Assembly (NCBI RefSeq): GCF_003346715.1
Contig: NZ_QQPQ01000018.1
Span: 55,734-119,733 of the forward strand
Reading direction: 5' to 3'
From: Oceanispirochaeta sp. M1
GTDB lineage: Bacteria; Spirochaetota; Spirochaetia; DSM-2461
DNA length: 64,000 bases
The position numbers and the translations under genes were made by a program. The notes beneath the pieces are model-generated. The model made no database searches, was not told where the DNA came from, and was given only the letters and a program-made list of their open reading frames with translations. This document shows, in pieces, positions 54,428 to 63,912 of this stretch (the first letter of the stretch is position 1; each line of letters starts with the position of its first letter).

Positions 54428-55687
54428 TTAACGCAGCTCCGCAAAATCAAGCCCCGTGGGTTCCTGAAACACTTTTAAACCAAAGTGAGAAAGGGATGCC
54501 AGGAGATGATCAAATATATCTGATTGAATATTCTCGAAATTACCCCAGTTGAGATCATTGGAAAAGACATAGATCTCCAGGGGGAGCCCCTTCGGTCCCG
54601 GTTCAAGCTGCCGCACAAGGAGGGTCATATCCTGGCGCACCGAGGGGTGTGATTTAAGATAGAAGCCCACATAGGCTCTGAACACGCCGATATTCGTCAT
54701 ATGGCGTCCATTGACCCTGGCATCATTTTCCTCATCAATATTGTTTAATTTATTCCATTTCAGGATTTCATCCTTCCGCTGCTTCAGATAAGGTTTCAGG
54801 ATATGAATATCTTCAAGTTCTCTGATTTCATCATTAGTTAAATAACGGATACTGTTCATGTTTAAAGGGATGGATCTCTTTATCCTGCGCCCTCCGGCAT
54901 GTGTCATCCCTCTCCAGTTTTTAAAAGTTCCTGAAAGAAGGGCCGATACAGGGATGGTTGAGTAGGTTTTGTCCCAGTTCTGTACGGTAACGGTTTGGAG
55001 GCCGATATCGATAACATCTCCATCTGCTCCGTAAGCCGGAACCTCAATCCAGTCCCCGATGCTTACCATATCATTGGCAGCCAGCTGAAACCCGGATACA
55101 AGACCCAGGATGGGATCTTTGAAAATGAGCATAATCACTGCAGAAAGAGCACCCAGTCCGCCTAGAACACCCGATATGGGATTTCCGGTTATGATAGCAA
55201 TACCGATAAGCCCTATGGCAACCAGAATGACTATCTTTACTGCCTGAAGAACACCCTTAATAGGATGCTGTGCAGCACTGGACCGCCTGTTATACATTGC
55301 ATGAAGAGCATCAATAACAGAGATCAGTATTCGTGCAAACACAACCAGTATCCAGAGGCTGACTGCTTTTTGAACAACCAGACGACTCTCACTGGCATCA
55401 GGTAGAGCGATAAACATCATATTCCAGAGAAAGAGAGCCGGAATCAGATTGACTGTATTTCTGAATACACCCGTTTTAAGTGCTATATCATCCCAATGAA
55501 ATCGGGATTTCTCAACAATTCTAGTCAGAGGTTTTTTAATAATAAGATTTGCAATAATCCGGACAAGCCAGGTAAGGAGCCCGATGATCAGAATTAAAAC
55601 AAAAATTCTGAATAGAGAATCCCACTGATCACTCCAGCCCCACTGAGATGGAAGAGAGTATATGTATTTCGTCAACAATTTGTTCAT
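54428..55687 (-). CDS. MscS-family mechanosensitive channel (YbdG type)
   Basis: The membrane protein has 419 residues. Helices near 27-50, 75-97, 100-120, 150-172 and the pore helix [42 protein letters not shown] precede the beta domain ([29 protein letters not shown]). This resembles the YbdG/YnaI-like branch with extra N-terminal helices. It opens under hypo-osmotic stress. It is followed after one base by nfo, so both are probably co-transcribed. Confidence 0.93.
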   Translation of the reverse strand: MNKLLTKYIYSLPSQWGWSDQWDSLFRIFVLILIIGLLTWLVRIIANLIIKKPLTRIVEKSRFHWDDIALKTGVFRNTVNLIPALFLWNMMFIALPDASESRLVVQKAVSLWILVVFARILISVIDALHAMYNRRSSAAQHPIKGVLQAVKIVILVAIGLIGIAIITGNPISGVLGGLGALSAVIMLIFKDPILGLVSGFQLAANDMVSIGDWIEVPAYGADGDVIDIGLQTVTVQNWDKTYSTIPVSALLSGTFKNWRGMTHAGGRRIKRSIPLNMNSIRYLTNDEIRELEDIHILKPYLKQRKDEILKWNKLNNIDEENDARVNGRHMTNIGVFRAYVGFYLKSHPSVRQDMTLLVRQLEPGPKGLPLEIYVFSNDLNWGNFENIQSDIFDHLLASLSHFGLKVFQEPTGLDFAELR

Positions 55688-55765
55688 AGCAGCATTCTAC
55701 CAGTTAATCACGAATCTTGTCTTTTCTCTTAAATCACTCTTATTAAAAGGTGATACGATTTGATC

Positions 55766-55816
55766 TTGACAGCTAAACAGAGGAGTGATATCTTTGATGC
55801 ACGCGCGTGCATCAAA
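55766..55816 (+). promoter_or_regulatory. Promoter with a 24-bp perfect palindrome (LacI-type operator O1)
   Basis: TTGACA (55766-55771), 17-bp spacer, TATCTT (55789-55794) preceded by TGA. The palindrome at 55793-55816 (TTTGATGCACGC and its exact complement) covers the end of the -10 box and the start site. It is centred on CG, as LacI-family operators are. The LacI-type gene lies at the end of the same operon. Confidence 0.88.
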
Positions 55817-55900
55817 TCACGCTCTATCGACCTGATTTCAGAGATATGAGAGGAATTACATTGTAAATCCAGAAGAAATCAGATTTTTTTTCACATTAAG

Positions 55901-55914
55901 TGCACACGCGTGCA
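55901..55914. promoter_or_regulatory. Second copy of the LacI-type operator core (O2)
   Basis: TGCACACGCGTGCA differs from the O1 core TGCACGCGCGTGCA at one base. It lies just before the ribosome site of the first structural gene, about 103 bp from O1 (close to ten helical turns), suited to looping or roadblock repression. Confidence 0.8.
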
Positions 55915-55929
55915 TTACGGAGTCATGAA

Positions 55930-57105
55930 ATGATTGAAGCAAGTAAAAGTAACAATGCATCTGGGAAAATCACTTATGGAATGGTCGGCGGAGGAGGCGG
56001 ATCTTTCATTGGTGAAGTTCACAGAAAAGCTATAGGCCTGGATGGAAAAGCAACCCTGGCAGCAGGCTGTTTCTCCCGATCCCTCCCTCTGACCCTTGAA
56101 ACAGGAGAAACCCTGGGAGTCAGTAAGGACCGTCTTTACGAATCCTATATGGAAATGGCCGAAGCGGAATCTGAAAGAGAAGACGGAATTAATTTTGTAT
56201 CCATCGTTACCCCCAACAGCTCCCACTTCACCATTGCCAGAGCATTTCTGGAAAACGGCATAAATGTTGTATGTGATAAGCCCCTGACAACAAACTACGA
56301 TGAAGCGATTCAGCTTCAAAAACTGGCAGAAGACAAAAACCTTCTCTTTGCGGTGACCTATACCTACACAGGATACCCCGCCGTAAAACAGGCTAGAGAG
56401 ATGATAAAACAGGGAGAAATCGGTGATATACGTTTTGTAAACGCTGAATACCCTCAGGAATGGCTGGCGGAAGCCGTTGAAAACGACCCTGCTAATAAAC
56501 AGGCCGCCTGGCGGACTGATCCTGCTCAGTCAGGAATTTCAAACTGTGTAGGTGATATAGGAAGTCATGTTGAAAACATGATCTCCTACGTTACAGGACT
56601 GGAGATAGAGCAGCTCAGTGCCAGACTGGACAAAATGGTGGATGGCAGAAAACTGGATGACAATGCAGTCATAATGCTCAACTACAAGGGTGGAGCAAAA
56701 GGTCTTTACTGGTCCTCTCAGATCGCCTGGGGTCATGATAATGACCTTAGTTTCAGGATCTACGGTTCTGAAGGTTCCATATCCTGGCGTCAGGAAGATC
56801 CCAACTATCTGAAAATATCCAAGAAAGGTGAACATGTCAAAGTGGCATCCCGTGGGCGTGATGATTTTTATGATCATCCTGCATCATATATCCGGCTCCC
56901 CTCAGGTCATGTAGAGGGCTATCTTGAAGCCTTCGCCAACATTTATTCAACCTATATCGATGCTGTTTCGGTCAAGAACAGCGGTGGAATTCCCACAGAA
57001 GATCAACTTGATTTCCCCACTCCCCTTGATGGTGCCAATGGTGTCAATTTCATTGAAAAATGTGTTGAAAGCTCAGAGAAAAACTCAAACTGGATTGATT
57101 TCTGA
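55930..57105 (+). CDS. Gfo/Idh/MocA-family sugar dehydrogenase
   Basis: This NAD(P)-dependent oxidoreductase has 391 residues from ATG 55930 (GGAG, 8-nt spacing). A longer frame to 55900 overlaps operator O2. The Rossmann motif is GMVGGGGGSFIGEVHRKAI, with NVVCDKPLTTNYDEA as the conserved EKP-like element and the C-terminal alpha/beta substrate domain with GISNCVGDIGSHVENMISYVTG. Family members oxidise inositols or sugars at the 3-position. Together with the TIM-barrel isomerase next door it may act on an imported sugar or cyclitol. The substrate is unknown. Confidence 0.9.
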   Translation: MIEASKSNNASGKITYGMVGGGGGSFIGEVHRKAIGLDGKATLAAGCFSRSLPLTLETGETLGVSKDRLYESYMEMAEAESEREDGINFVSIVTPNSSHFTIARAFLENGINVVCDKPLTTNYDEAIQLQKLAEDKNLLFAVTYTYTGYPAVKQAREMIKQGEIGDIRFVNAEYPQEWLAEAVENDPANKQAAWRTDPAQSGISNCVGDIGSHVENMISYVTGLEIEQLSARLDKMVDGRKLDDNAVIMLNYKGGAKGLYWSSQIAWGHDNDLSFRIYGSEGSISWRQEDPNYLKISKKGEHVKVASRGRDDFYDHPASYIRLPSGHVEGYLEAFANIYSTYIDAVSVKNSGGIPTEDQLDFPTPLDGANGVNFIEKCVESSEKNSNWIDF

Positions 57106-57196
57106 TCAATTAAAGAAAATAGAACCGGGGCCTTTCGGCTCTGAGAAAAAGAGAGTGAGACTGCAGATAAGTCTCGAAATATAAGGAGATTTTAAA

Positions 57197-58186
57197 ATGG
57201 GAAGACCTGTAACAATTTTTACCGGACAATGGGCAGACATACCCTTTAACGACCTTTGCCCCCTGATTAAAAAAATTGGATACGACGGATTGGAGATTGC
57301 CTGCTGGGGTGATCATATGGATGTCCGTAAAGCCTCTTCAGACAAATCATATGTTGAAGAAAAACTGGAAACTCTTAAGAAAAACGGTTTAAAGAGCTTT
57401 GCTCTGGGAGCCCACCTCTCAGGACAATGTGTGGGTGATTATAACGACCCCCGACTTGATGGATTCGCACCTGCAGAATATCAGGGAAAGCCTGATGAAA
57501 TCCGCAAATGGGGAGTCGAAGAGATGATCCATACAGGACGAGCCGCAGCAGCCATGGGTTGTACTGTTGTTACCGGTTTTATGGGCTCTCCCATATGGAA
57601 GTACCTCTACTCTTTCCCCCAGACCAGTGATGAGATGATAGAAGAGGGATATGAGAAAGTAAAAGAGCTCTGGACCCCTATCTTTGATGAGTTTGACAAG
57701 CTGGGTGTCAAGTTTGCCCTTGAAGTTCACCCCTCTGAAATAGCCTATGACTACTGGTCAACAAAGAAACTCTTTGAAGTCTTTGAAGACCGCCCCACCC
57801 TGGGATTGAACTTTGACCCCAGCCATCTGATTTGGCAGGGAGTAAGTCCCCACCTCTTCCTGAGAGACTTTGCTTATAGAACTTACCATGTACATATGAA
57901 GGACGCTTCTGTGACTCTTGATGGCCGTAGCGGAATATTAGGTTCTCATCTGGCCTTCGGAGACAGCCGCAGAGGATGGAACTTCAGATCTATCGGTCAC
58001 GGACAGGTTGATTTTGATGCAATCATCCGTGAACTGAATGATATGGACTATACAGGTCCCCTCTCTGTGGAATGGGAAGATAACGGAATGGATAGAGAAT
58101 TCGGTGCTGCTGAATCTCTTGAATACGTCAGGAAGATGAATTTTTCACCTTCCACAGTCAATTTTGACGGTGCAATGGAGAACTGA
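57197..58186 (+). CDS. Sugar phosphate isomerase/epimerase-like TIM-barrel protein
   Basis: This xylose isomerase-like TIM barrel has 329 residues. Metal-ligand segments are ALEVHPSEIAYDYW, LNFDPSHLIWQGV, THVHMKDA-like YRTYHVHMKDA and PLSVEWEDNG. It is near the AP2Ec/inositol-type isomerases found next to Gfo/Idh/MocA dehydrogenases. It likely isomerises the keto-sugar made by the dehydrogenase. AAGGAGA precedes the start. It overlaps the ATPase gene by one base (TGATG). Confidence 0.88.
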   Translation: MGRPVTIFTGQWADIPFNDLCPLIKKIGYDGLEIACWGDHMDVRKASSDKSYVEEKLETLKKNGLKSFALGAHLSGQCVGDYNDPRLDGFAPAEYQGKPDEIRKWGVEEMIHTGRAAAAMGCTVVTGFMGSPIWKYLYSFPQTSDEMIEEGYEKVKELWTPIFDEFDKLGVKFALEVHPSEIAYDYWSTKKLFEVFEDRPTLGLNFDPSHLIWQGVSPHLFLRDFAYRTYHVHMKDASVTLDGRSGILGSHLAFGDSRRGWNFRSIGHGQVDFDAIIRELNDMDYTGPLSVEWEDNGMDREFGAAESLEYVRKMNFSPSTVNFDGAMEN

Positions 58187-59694
58187 TGTCGGACAAACCA
58201 ATTCTTGAGATTCAATCCATATCCAAAGAATTCTCCGGAGTAACTGTTCTTGACGGTATCAATCTGCCTTTAAGACGGGGAGAGATACTCGGTCTTATCG
58301 GTGAGAACGGTGCCGGAAAATCAACACTGATCAAGATTATCAACGGGATCTACACCCCTTCGGGCGGCTCCCTGAGTCTGAATGGTGAAACAATTCAGAT
58401 CAAGGATGCCCAGGCTGCCAAACGCCATGGAATAGCCATGGTTCCACAGGAATTCAACCTTGTGGACAGCCTGAATGTCTTTGAGAACATTTTTCTTGGC
58501 AGTGAACTCCGGAAAAAGAATGGACTTCTGAATAAAACAGAGATGCGTACCGTATCCAGATCTCTCCTGAGCCGTCTGGAAACAGAGATCTCTGTGGAAT
58601 CAATGATATCCTCCCTCAGCGTTGCAGAAAAACAGATGGTGGAGGTCTCAAAAGCCCTGGTCCATGATGCAAAGATTCTTATCTTTGATGAACCCACCAC
58701 AACTTTGACTCATCATGAAATCAATATCCTTTTTGATCTGATGAACAGACTCAGAGACGATGGGGTCACCATGATATTTGTTTCGCATAAACTGAAAGAG
58801 GTTAAAACCATCTGTGACAGGGTTGCCGTTCTTAGAGATGGTGTTCTGGTCAGTGTCAGTGAAATTGACCTCATCGACGAGCATCAGATGGCACAGAAGA
58901 TGGTGGGAAGAGAACTTTCAACAATATTCCCCCCGAAAAGTACTCCGGATATGGATGAAGAAGTACTGTCTGTCCGGGGACTCGATGTTGAAAATAAGCT
59001 CTCTAACATCAACTTATCTTTGAAAAAAGGTGAAATCCTGGGACTTGCCGGATTGGTAGGTGCAGGAAGAACTGAGTTCGCCGAAGCTGTAATGGGTCTG
59101 CGCTCAAAGAAGAGTGGAACCATAAGCATAAAGGGTCAGGAAGTGGAGATAACGTCCCCCCGTAAGGCTATTGAAAACAAACTTGGCTACATCAGTGAAG
59201 ATAGACAGGGAAGAGGCATACATACAAGCTTTGACTTGCTGGCCAACACAACTCTTATATCCCTCAAACAGTATACAAATATCCTGCTGGATAAAAAGAA
59301 AATACAGGATACCGCCAGTAAGTATGTCGAGTTATTCAAGACGAAAACAGCCTCCCTTAAAACAGAACTACAGTATTTGAGCGGAGGAAATCAGCAGAAG
59401 GTGTATCTATCCAAATGGATGGACACGGAACCGGAGATTCTGATTCTGGATGAACCGACCCGCGGTATAGACATCAACGCTAAAAGTGAAATTTACCAGT
59501 TCATCAATCAGCTGACTGAACAGGGATTCTCTCTGATAGTCATCTCTTCCGAACTTGAAGAAATCATTGGACTCTGTACCAGAGTCTATGTTCTTCGGGA
59601 AGGAAAAATTGCCGGAGAGCTGACCGGCGAACAAATTAATGAGGAGGAAATCATGTTTTACGCCACAGGCGTGAAGGTGATGGAACAGGTATGA
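58186..59694 (+). CDS. Sugar ABC transporter ATP-binding protein, RbsA/MglA type
   Basis: This double ATPase has 502 residues. The first cassette has Walker A GENGAGKSTLIK, signature LSVAEKQMVEV and Walker B LIFDEPTTTL. The second has the degenerate GLVGAGRTEFAEAV, signature LSGGNQQKVYLSKW and Walker B LILDEPTRGID. This asymmetry is normal for ribose-type importers. It overlaps the isomerase gene by one base and the permease gene by four (ATGA). Confidence 0.96.
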   Translation: MSDKPILEIQSISKEFSGVTVLDGINLPLRRGEILGLIGENGAGKSTLIKIINGIYTPSGGSLSLNGETIQIKDAQAAKRHGIAMVPQEFNLVDSLNVFENIFLGSELRKKNGLLNKTEMRTVSRSLLSRLETEISVESMISSLSVAEKQMVEVSKALVHDAKILIFDEPTTTLTHHEINILFDLMNRLRDDGVTMIFVSHKLKEVKTICDRVAVLRDGVLVSVSEIDLIDEHQMAQKMVGRELSTIFPPKSTPDMDEEVLSVRGLDVENKLSNINLSLKKGEILGLAGLVGAGRTEFAEAVMGLRSKKSGTISIKGQEVEITSPRKAIENKLGYISEDRQGRGIHTSFDLLANTTLISLKQYTNILLDKKKIQDTASKYVELFKTKTASLKTELQYLSGGNQQKVYLSKWMDTEPEILILDEPTRGIDINAKSEIYQFINQLTEQGFSLIVISSELEEIIGLCTRVYVLREGKIAGELTGEQINEEEIMFYATGVKVMEQV

Positions 59695-60662
59695 TATCAA
59701 ATAAAACAGCTTCTTTGGGAGAGATCCGGAAGAACTTCAACTGGAGAAACCATACGACCCTGATCGGGTTTCTCGCTTTGTTCCTGATTGCAACAGTGAT
59801 GGGTTGGCCCTACTTTCTGAGAACCCGCAACCTCATAACCCTGCTGAGACAGATATCCTATACAGGAATCATTTCACTGGGTATGACACTGATAATTATA
59901 TCAGGGGGCTTTGACCTTTCAGTCGGATCAATGACAGCCTTTGCGGGAGGAGTTGCAATTTTTGCTATGAACTCCTTCGGAGCAGACAGCCCGGGCGGTG
60001 TGGCTGCAGGTGTATTGACGGCCCTTATCTTTGCCACCTTTCTTGGTGCAATAAATGGTTTTCTAATAACAAAATGGCGCATTGCTCCTTTTATAGCCAC
60101 CCTTGGTACCATGTCGATCTACCGTTCCCTGGTCATCTATTTTGCCCAGGCGGGAAATATTGAATCAATTAACAAGGGGTATGGAATAATCGGTTCAGGA
60201 TCAGTTTTAGGGCTTCCCGTACCGGTATGGATGTTCTTTATTATCGCAGGAGTTCTGCATGTATTCCTGAACCATACGCGGACAGGACGTTATATCTGTG
60301 CCGTGGGAGCCAATGAGCAGGTAGCTCGATACTCGGCTATCAATATCAATCTTATCCGATTCATCCCCTACGCAATAACAGGATTTACAGTTGGTGTAAC
60401 TGCACTGCTCTGGTCATCCAGATTGAACTGTGTCAATCCCTCGGATTGTTCCGGATATGAGCTTGATGCCATTGCGGCGGTTGTAATTGGAGGAACTCCA
60501 ATGACCGGAGGCCGGGGAAGCATTATCGGTACGGTCTTAGGGGCAATTATGCTTGGAATGATCAATAACATGCTGGTTCTGGCAGGGGTATCTTCATACC
60601 TTCAGCTGGCTGCAAAGGGTGTTGTGATTATAGTTGCAGTGTTACTGCAATATAAAAAATAA
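59691..60662 (+). CDS. Sugar ABC transporter permease, RbsC type
   Basis: The permease has 323 residues and about ten hydrophobic segments. The family motif GIISLGMTLIIISGGFDLSVGSMTAFAGGVA appears near residue 60, GAINGFLITKWRIAPFIATLGTMSIYRS near 120, and GVTALLWSSRLNCVNPSDCSGYELDAIAAVVIGGTPMTGGRGSI near 230. The stretch with DAIAAVVIGG is the ATPase-contact segment. It pairs with the double ATPase upstream and the binding protein downstream. Confidence 0.95.
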   Translation: MISNKTASLGEIRKNFNWRNHTTLIGFLALFLIATVMGWPYFLRTRNLITLLRQISYTGIISLGMTLIIISGGFDLSVGSMTAFAGGVAIFAMNSFGADSPGGVAAGVLTALIFATFLGAINGFLITKWRIAPFIATLGTMSIYRSLVIYFAQAGNIESINKGYGIIGSGSVLGLPVPVWMFFIIAGVLHVFLNHTRTGRYICAVGANEQVARYSAININLIRFIPYAITGFTVGVTALLWSSRLNCVNPSDCSGYELDAIAAVVIGGTPMTGGRGSIIGTVLGAIMLGMINNMLVLAGVSSYLQLAAKGVVIIVAVLLQYKK

Positions 60663-60675
60663 CGGAGGAAATTCT

Positions 60676-61677
60676 ATGAAAAAGTTTTTATTGGTTTGCC
60701 TAATGGCTGCATTTGCCATGGGCGGTGTTTTTGCTGCTGGACAGCAGGATAGTGACGTACAGACTATCGGTATTTCAATTCCCAGTGCTGACCACGGTTG
60801 GACCGGTGGAATCGTATGGTGGGCAAACAAAAGAGTAAAAGAGCTGGAAGAGCAGTATGATGGTCAGTTCAAATTCAGCGTTGTTACCGCTGACTCCCCC
60901 TCTACACAGATTCAGGCCGTTGAAAATCTTATGGCTATCGGTATTGATTACCTTGTAATCCTTCCCCATGAATCAGCACCTCTTACTCCTATTGTAAAAG
61001 AAGCTCACGCGGCTGGTGTTAAATGTATCGTTGTTGACCGTGGTATGTCTGAAACTGACTTTGGCTATGTAAACCTTGCCGGTAACAATCCCCAGATGGG
61101 TACACTGAGCGGCCAGTGGCTGGCTAAAGAAATGATGGCAAAATCCAATGGTGGAAATGTTATCAGTATGGGTGGACTTCCCGTTCCCATCGACAAAGAA
61201 AGAATGGACGGTTTCTTTGCTGAAATCGATAAAGAGTCCTCTATTACCAACCTTCTTGGCGGAGACTCCTACGAATTTGCCAACTGGTCTACACAGAAAG
61301 GTCTGGAACTGATGGAAACATTCCTCAGCCAGTACCCCAAGATTGATGCAGTGTTCTGTCAGGATGATGATGTTCTGCGCGGTGTTCTTCAGGCTTACAA
61401 AGAGTCCGGAAGATCCGACATCCACACCTTCCTTGGTGGAGCCGGTTCCAAAGTTGTTATGAAAATGATCATGGACGGAGATCCTCTTGTAAGAGCAACC
61501 GTAACATATCACCCCATGATGATTGCCGACGCCATCGACTACGCCGTAGCCGTTGCATTAGGCGAAAAATCTGACAGCTTTCACGAAGCTTCTTCTCCCA
61601 TATCTGTAGTTATTCCTTCAGTTCTGCTTACAGCAGACAATGTTGCAGACTTCTACGAAGCTGATTCTGTTTACTAG
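60676..61677 (+). CDS. Sugar ABC transporter substrate-binding protein, RbsB type
   Basis: The exported protein has 333 residues from ATG 60676 (GGAGGAAA upstream). A signal peptide (FLLVCLMAAFAMGGVFA) is followed by AGQQDSD, a spirochaete-like start of the mature part. The type 1 periplasmic-binding fold is clear: IGISIPSADHGWTGGIVWWANKRVKELEEQ, IDYLVILPHESAPLTPIVKEAHAAGVKCIVVDRG and KIDAVFCQDDDVLRGVLQAYKESGR. The ligand is probably a sugar or cyclitol handled by the operon's dehydrogenases. A terminator follows. Confidence 0.94.
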   Translation: MKKFLLVCLMAAFAMGGVFAAGQQDSDVQTIGISIPSADHGWTGGIVWWANKRVKELEEQYDGQFKFSVVTADSPSTQIQAVENLMAIGIDYLVILPHESAPLTPIVKEAHAAGVKCIVVDRGMSETDFGYVNLAGNNPQMGTLSGQWLAKEMMAKSNGGNVISMGGLPVPIDKERMDGFFAEIDKESSITNLLGGDSYEFANWSTQKGLELMETFLSQYPKIDAVFCQDDDVLRGVLQAYKESGRSDIHTFLGGAGSKVVMKMIMDGDPLVRATVTYHPMMIADAIDYAVAVALGEKSDSFHEASSPISVVIPSVLLTADNVADFYEADSVY

Positions 61678-61697
61678 AATCTGAATAATGCTATAAT
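61670..61697 (+). promoter_or_regulatory. Probable separate promoter for the lacI-type gene
   Basis: TTTACT (61670-61675), 16-bp spacer, perfect TATAAT (61692-61697). The start site near 61704 falls within the left arm of the terminator stem, so transcripts from this promoter would lack the full hairpin and escape termination. Confidence 0.55.
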
Positions 61698-61701
61698 ATT
61701 T

Positions 61702-61735
61702 AAGCCGGGTCACAACGATCCGGCTTTCATTTTTT
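61702..61735 (+). terminator. Rho-independent terminator after the binding-protein gene
   Basis: AAGCCGGGTC (61702-61711) pairs with GATCCGGCTT (61717-61726), including one G-U pair, around a 5-nt loop, followed by TCATTTTTT. It should end most transcripts of the transport operon. Confidence 0.88.
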
Positions 61736-61756
61736 ACAAACGAAACGGGGGAGAAC

Positions 61757-62773
61757 TTGAGAAAGAGAGTAAGCAGGGCGGAAGTTGCCAAAGCAGCAGG
61801 AGTGGCAGAATCCACTGTATCCCGCGCCCTGAACGATTCCACCCTGATTTCGGATGAAGTTAAAAAGAAAATAAAGAAGATCGCTACTGAACTTGGTTAT
61901 ATACCGAATAGACAGGCAGTCCTCCTGGCAAGTAAAAAAACAATGCGCGTCGGACTTGTCGTTCGAACCTATAAATCTTTCTCTCCCTTTACACGAAGCT
62001 ACTTTCCCAGGCTCCTGGATGGAGTGCTGCAGAAAGCCGAAGCCCTTGGTTACTCAGTCACCATTGTTCTGGATAAAGTGGGTGAGAAATATAAAGATCT
62101 GAGCGAGATGATCTACAGCAAGGAATTAGATGGGTTCATATTTTCAGTAACCCCTCTGGATGATCCCCGCTTCGAAGGACTCATGGGTCATAAGGTCCCT
62201 TTTGTTCTTGTAAACAATATTGTAGAAGGTGCTGACTGCGTCAACTGTGATCCCTATGCCGGAACCCGGGACGCCCTTTCCCATCTCAAAGGTCTGGGAC
62301 ATAAACATGTTGCTTATATTCAAGGTGATATAAATTACTGGGATGGAAAAGAACGATTGGCAGTATTTGAGAAACTCTGCACTGACCAGGGAATGGGATT
62401 CACTCTCAGAGAAGGTAATTTTTCAAAACGAAGCGGGATCTCTGCCGCGGAAAAACTGCTCAACAGCCCGAACAGACCTACAGCCATTATGACTGGATCT
62501 GACCGATGTGCCCTGGGTGTTATGGAGTACTGCAAGAAAGAGAATATAAAGATTCCCGAAGATATAAGCCTTATCGGTTTTGATAATCTGGGACCTGCCC
62601 GAGATTCTGTTCCGGGGCTTTCTACTATTCACAACCCTGTTGTACGGATGGGTTCGGATGCCATGGATCTTTTATCTCAAAGACTCAGCGGAACAATAGA
62701 AAAAGAGAAGGCTTTGTTGATTGATTCAGGCTTTATTATACGCGAATCCACAGGGGTGCCCTATGAGAAGTAA
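61757..62773 (+). CDS. LacI-family transcriptional regulator
   Basis: The 338-residue repressor has the N-terminal LacI helix-turn-helix and hinge (RAEVAKAAGVAESTVSRALNDSTLISDEVKKKIKKIATELGYIPN, residues 7-51) and a periplasmic-binding-type effector domain with TGSDRCALGVMEYCKKENIKIPEDISLIGFDNLG. The start is TTG at 61757 after GGGGGAG. Operators O1 and O2 in front of the operon are its likely targets. Its end overlaps the next dehydrogenase gene by 11 nt. Confidence 0.95.
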   Translation: MRKRVSRAEVAKAAGVAESTVSRALNDSTLISDEVKKKIKKIATELGYIPNRQAVLLASKKTMRVGLVVRTYKSFSPFTRSYFPRLLDGVLQKAEALGYSVTIVLDKVGEKYKDLSEMIYSKELDGFIFSVTPLDDPRFEGLMGHKVPFVLVNNIVEGADCVNCDPYAGTRDALSHLKGLGHKHVAYIQGDINYWDGKERLAVFEKLCTDQGMGFTLREGNFSKRSGISAAEKLLNSPNRPTAIMTGSDRCALGVMEYCKKENIKIPEDISLIGFDNLGPARDSVPGLSTIHNPVVRMGSDAMDLLSQRLSGTIEKEKALLIDSGFIIRESTGVPYEK

Positions 62774-63911
62774 TACCACAAGAATTGCTCTGATCGGCTG
62801 TGGGAATATGGGGAACTACTACGCCTATAATCTTTCAAAGATAAAAGATGTAACAATTGTCGGCTGCTGTGATCCCTCGGAGACCAAGCTTAATAGATTC
62901 TGTGAAAAATGGAATATTCCTTCGGGAACCACAGACTGGAAGTCACTGATTCCCGATGAGGGAAAGCAAAGTAAAATTGACGGTATAATCAACTGCTCCG
63001 TTGATAAATTACACGGAGAGATCTTCAAATCCTGCACTGAATCAGGCATAGCCCTTCTAACAGAAAAACCCTTTGCCGTTCCTTTTGAAATACTGAACAC
63101 TTTCAGCCCCGAAGATTTTGCTGCTCAGAAATTAGTCATAAACTTTTCTAAAAGATCAATTCCTGCGATTGCTGCTGCCCGACAGGCAGTTGATGAGAAC
63201 TGCCTGGGGAAGATTCATCGGATGGAGCTCCATTACCGGCAGGGATGGGTACTGAACCATGACTACGGAGACTGGCATGAGACCTCCGCCTGGTTCTGGC
63301 GGCTGACAGAAGAATATTCCAGCCATGGTGTTCTGGGAGATCTGGGGTCTCACCTCTTTGATCTGGCTTCCTATTTTTGCGGATACGCAGAGACTGTTTC
63401 CTGCAGCATGAATCGTATTAATAAGGGTTCTAACGAATTGAAGGGGACACAACTGGACAGTATGGACGATGCCCAGAGTCTTCTGGAGATGCAGAATGGA
63501 GCAAACGTTCTGATCAATACAAGCAGAACTGCCGCAGGAGAGAAAGACGGACTGGAAATTCTGATCTGCGGCGAGAAGGGATCTATAAGGATCACTCCTG
63601 AAAAGAGTAATGACAGTTACAAGTTATTCCTTATAGAAACTGGTGAATGGAAGACCATCCCCTGCCCCCTTATTCCCCGGAAGAATTTTGATTCTTTTAT
63701 CGCACTTATCAGAAATGAAGAATTATCAGATTTTCCCGGAATTCGAGATTCAATATATAATCATGTTATGATCGAGGCCGCCGCTGCCAGTGCAGAAGAA
63801 GGCAGCAGGATTGATTTGAACGCTTTTGGTGAAAAAAATCTGGGGGAAATATGGCGAAAAACAATAGCACTCATCACAGCTGTCCAAGATAATTTGAAAG
63901 GGGTTTTATAA
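62763..63911 (+). CDS. Second Gfo/Idh/MocA-family oxidoreductase
   Basis: The enzyme has 382 residues from ATG 62763; the frame is open from 62721 inside the lacI-type gene. The Rossmann motif is ALIGCGNMGNYYAYNL, the EKP motif is LLTEKPFAVPFEIL, and the substrate-domain segment is SSHGVLGDLGSHLFDLASYFCG. It shares the family but little sequence with the first dehydrogenase at 55930, so each probably oxidises or reduces a different intermediate. Translation is coupled to the LacI-type gene. Confidence 0.9.
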   Translation: MRSNTTRIALIGCGNMGNYYAYNLSKIKDVTIVGCCDPSETKLNRFCEKWNIPSGTTDWKSLIPDEGKQSKIDGIINCSVDKLHGEIFKSCTESGIALLTEKPFAVPFEILNTFSPEDFAAQKLVINFSKRSIPAIAAARQAVDENCLGKIHRMELHYRQGWVLNHDYGDWHETSAWFWRLTEEYSSHGVLGDLGSHLFDLASYFCGYAETVSCSMNRINKGSNELKGTQLDSMDDAQSLLEMQNGANVLINTSRTAAGEKDGLEILICGEKGSIRITPEKSNDSYKLFLIETGEWKTIPCPLIPRKNFDSFIALIRNEELSDFPGIRDSIYNHVMIEAAAASAEEGSRIDLNAFGEKNLGEIWRKTIALITAVQDNLKGVL

Positions 63912-63912
63912 A

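Noticed and set aside
57120..57180. Small hairpins (GGGGCC/GGCTCT and GAGAC/GTCTC) between the first dehydrogenase and the isomerase
   Set aside because: Short stems without a T-tract; neither terminator nor a convincing riboswitch.
60973..61512. 179-codon minus-strand frame opposite the RbsB-type gene
   Set aside because: Antisense to a well-supported binding-protein gene, no start signals.
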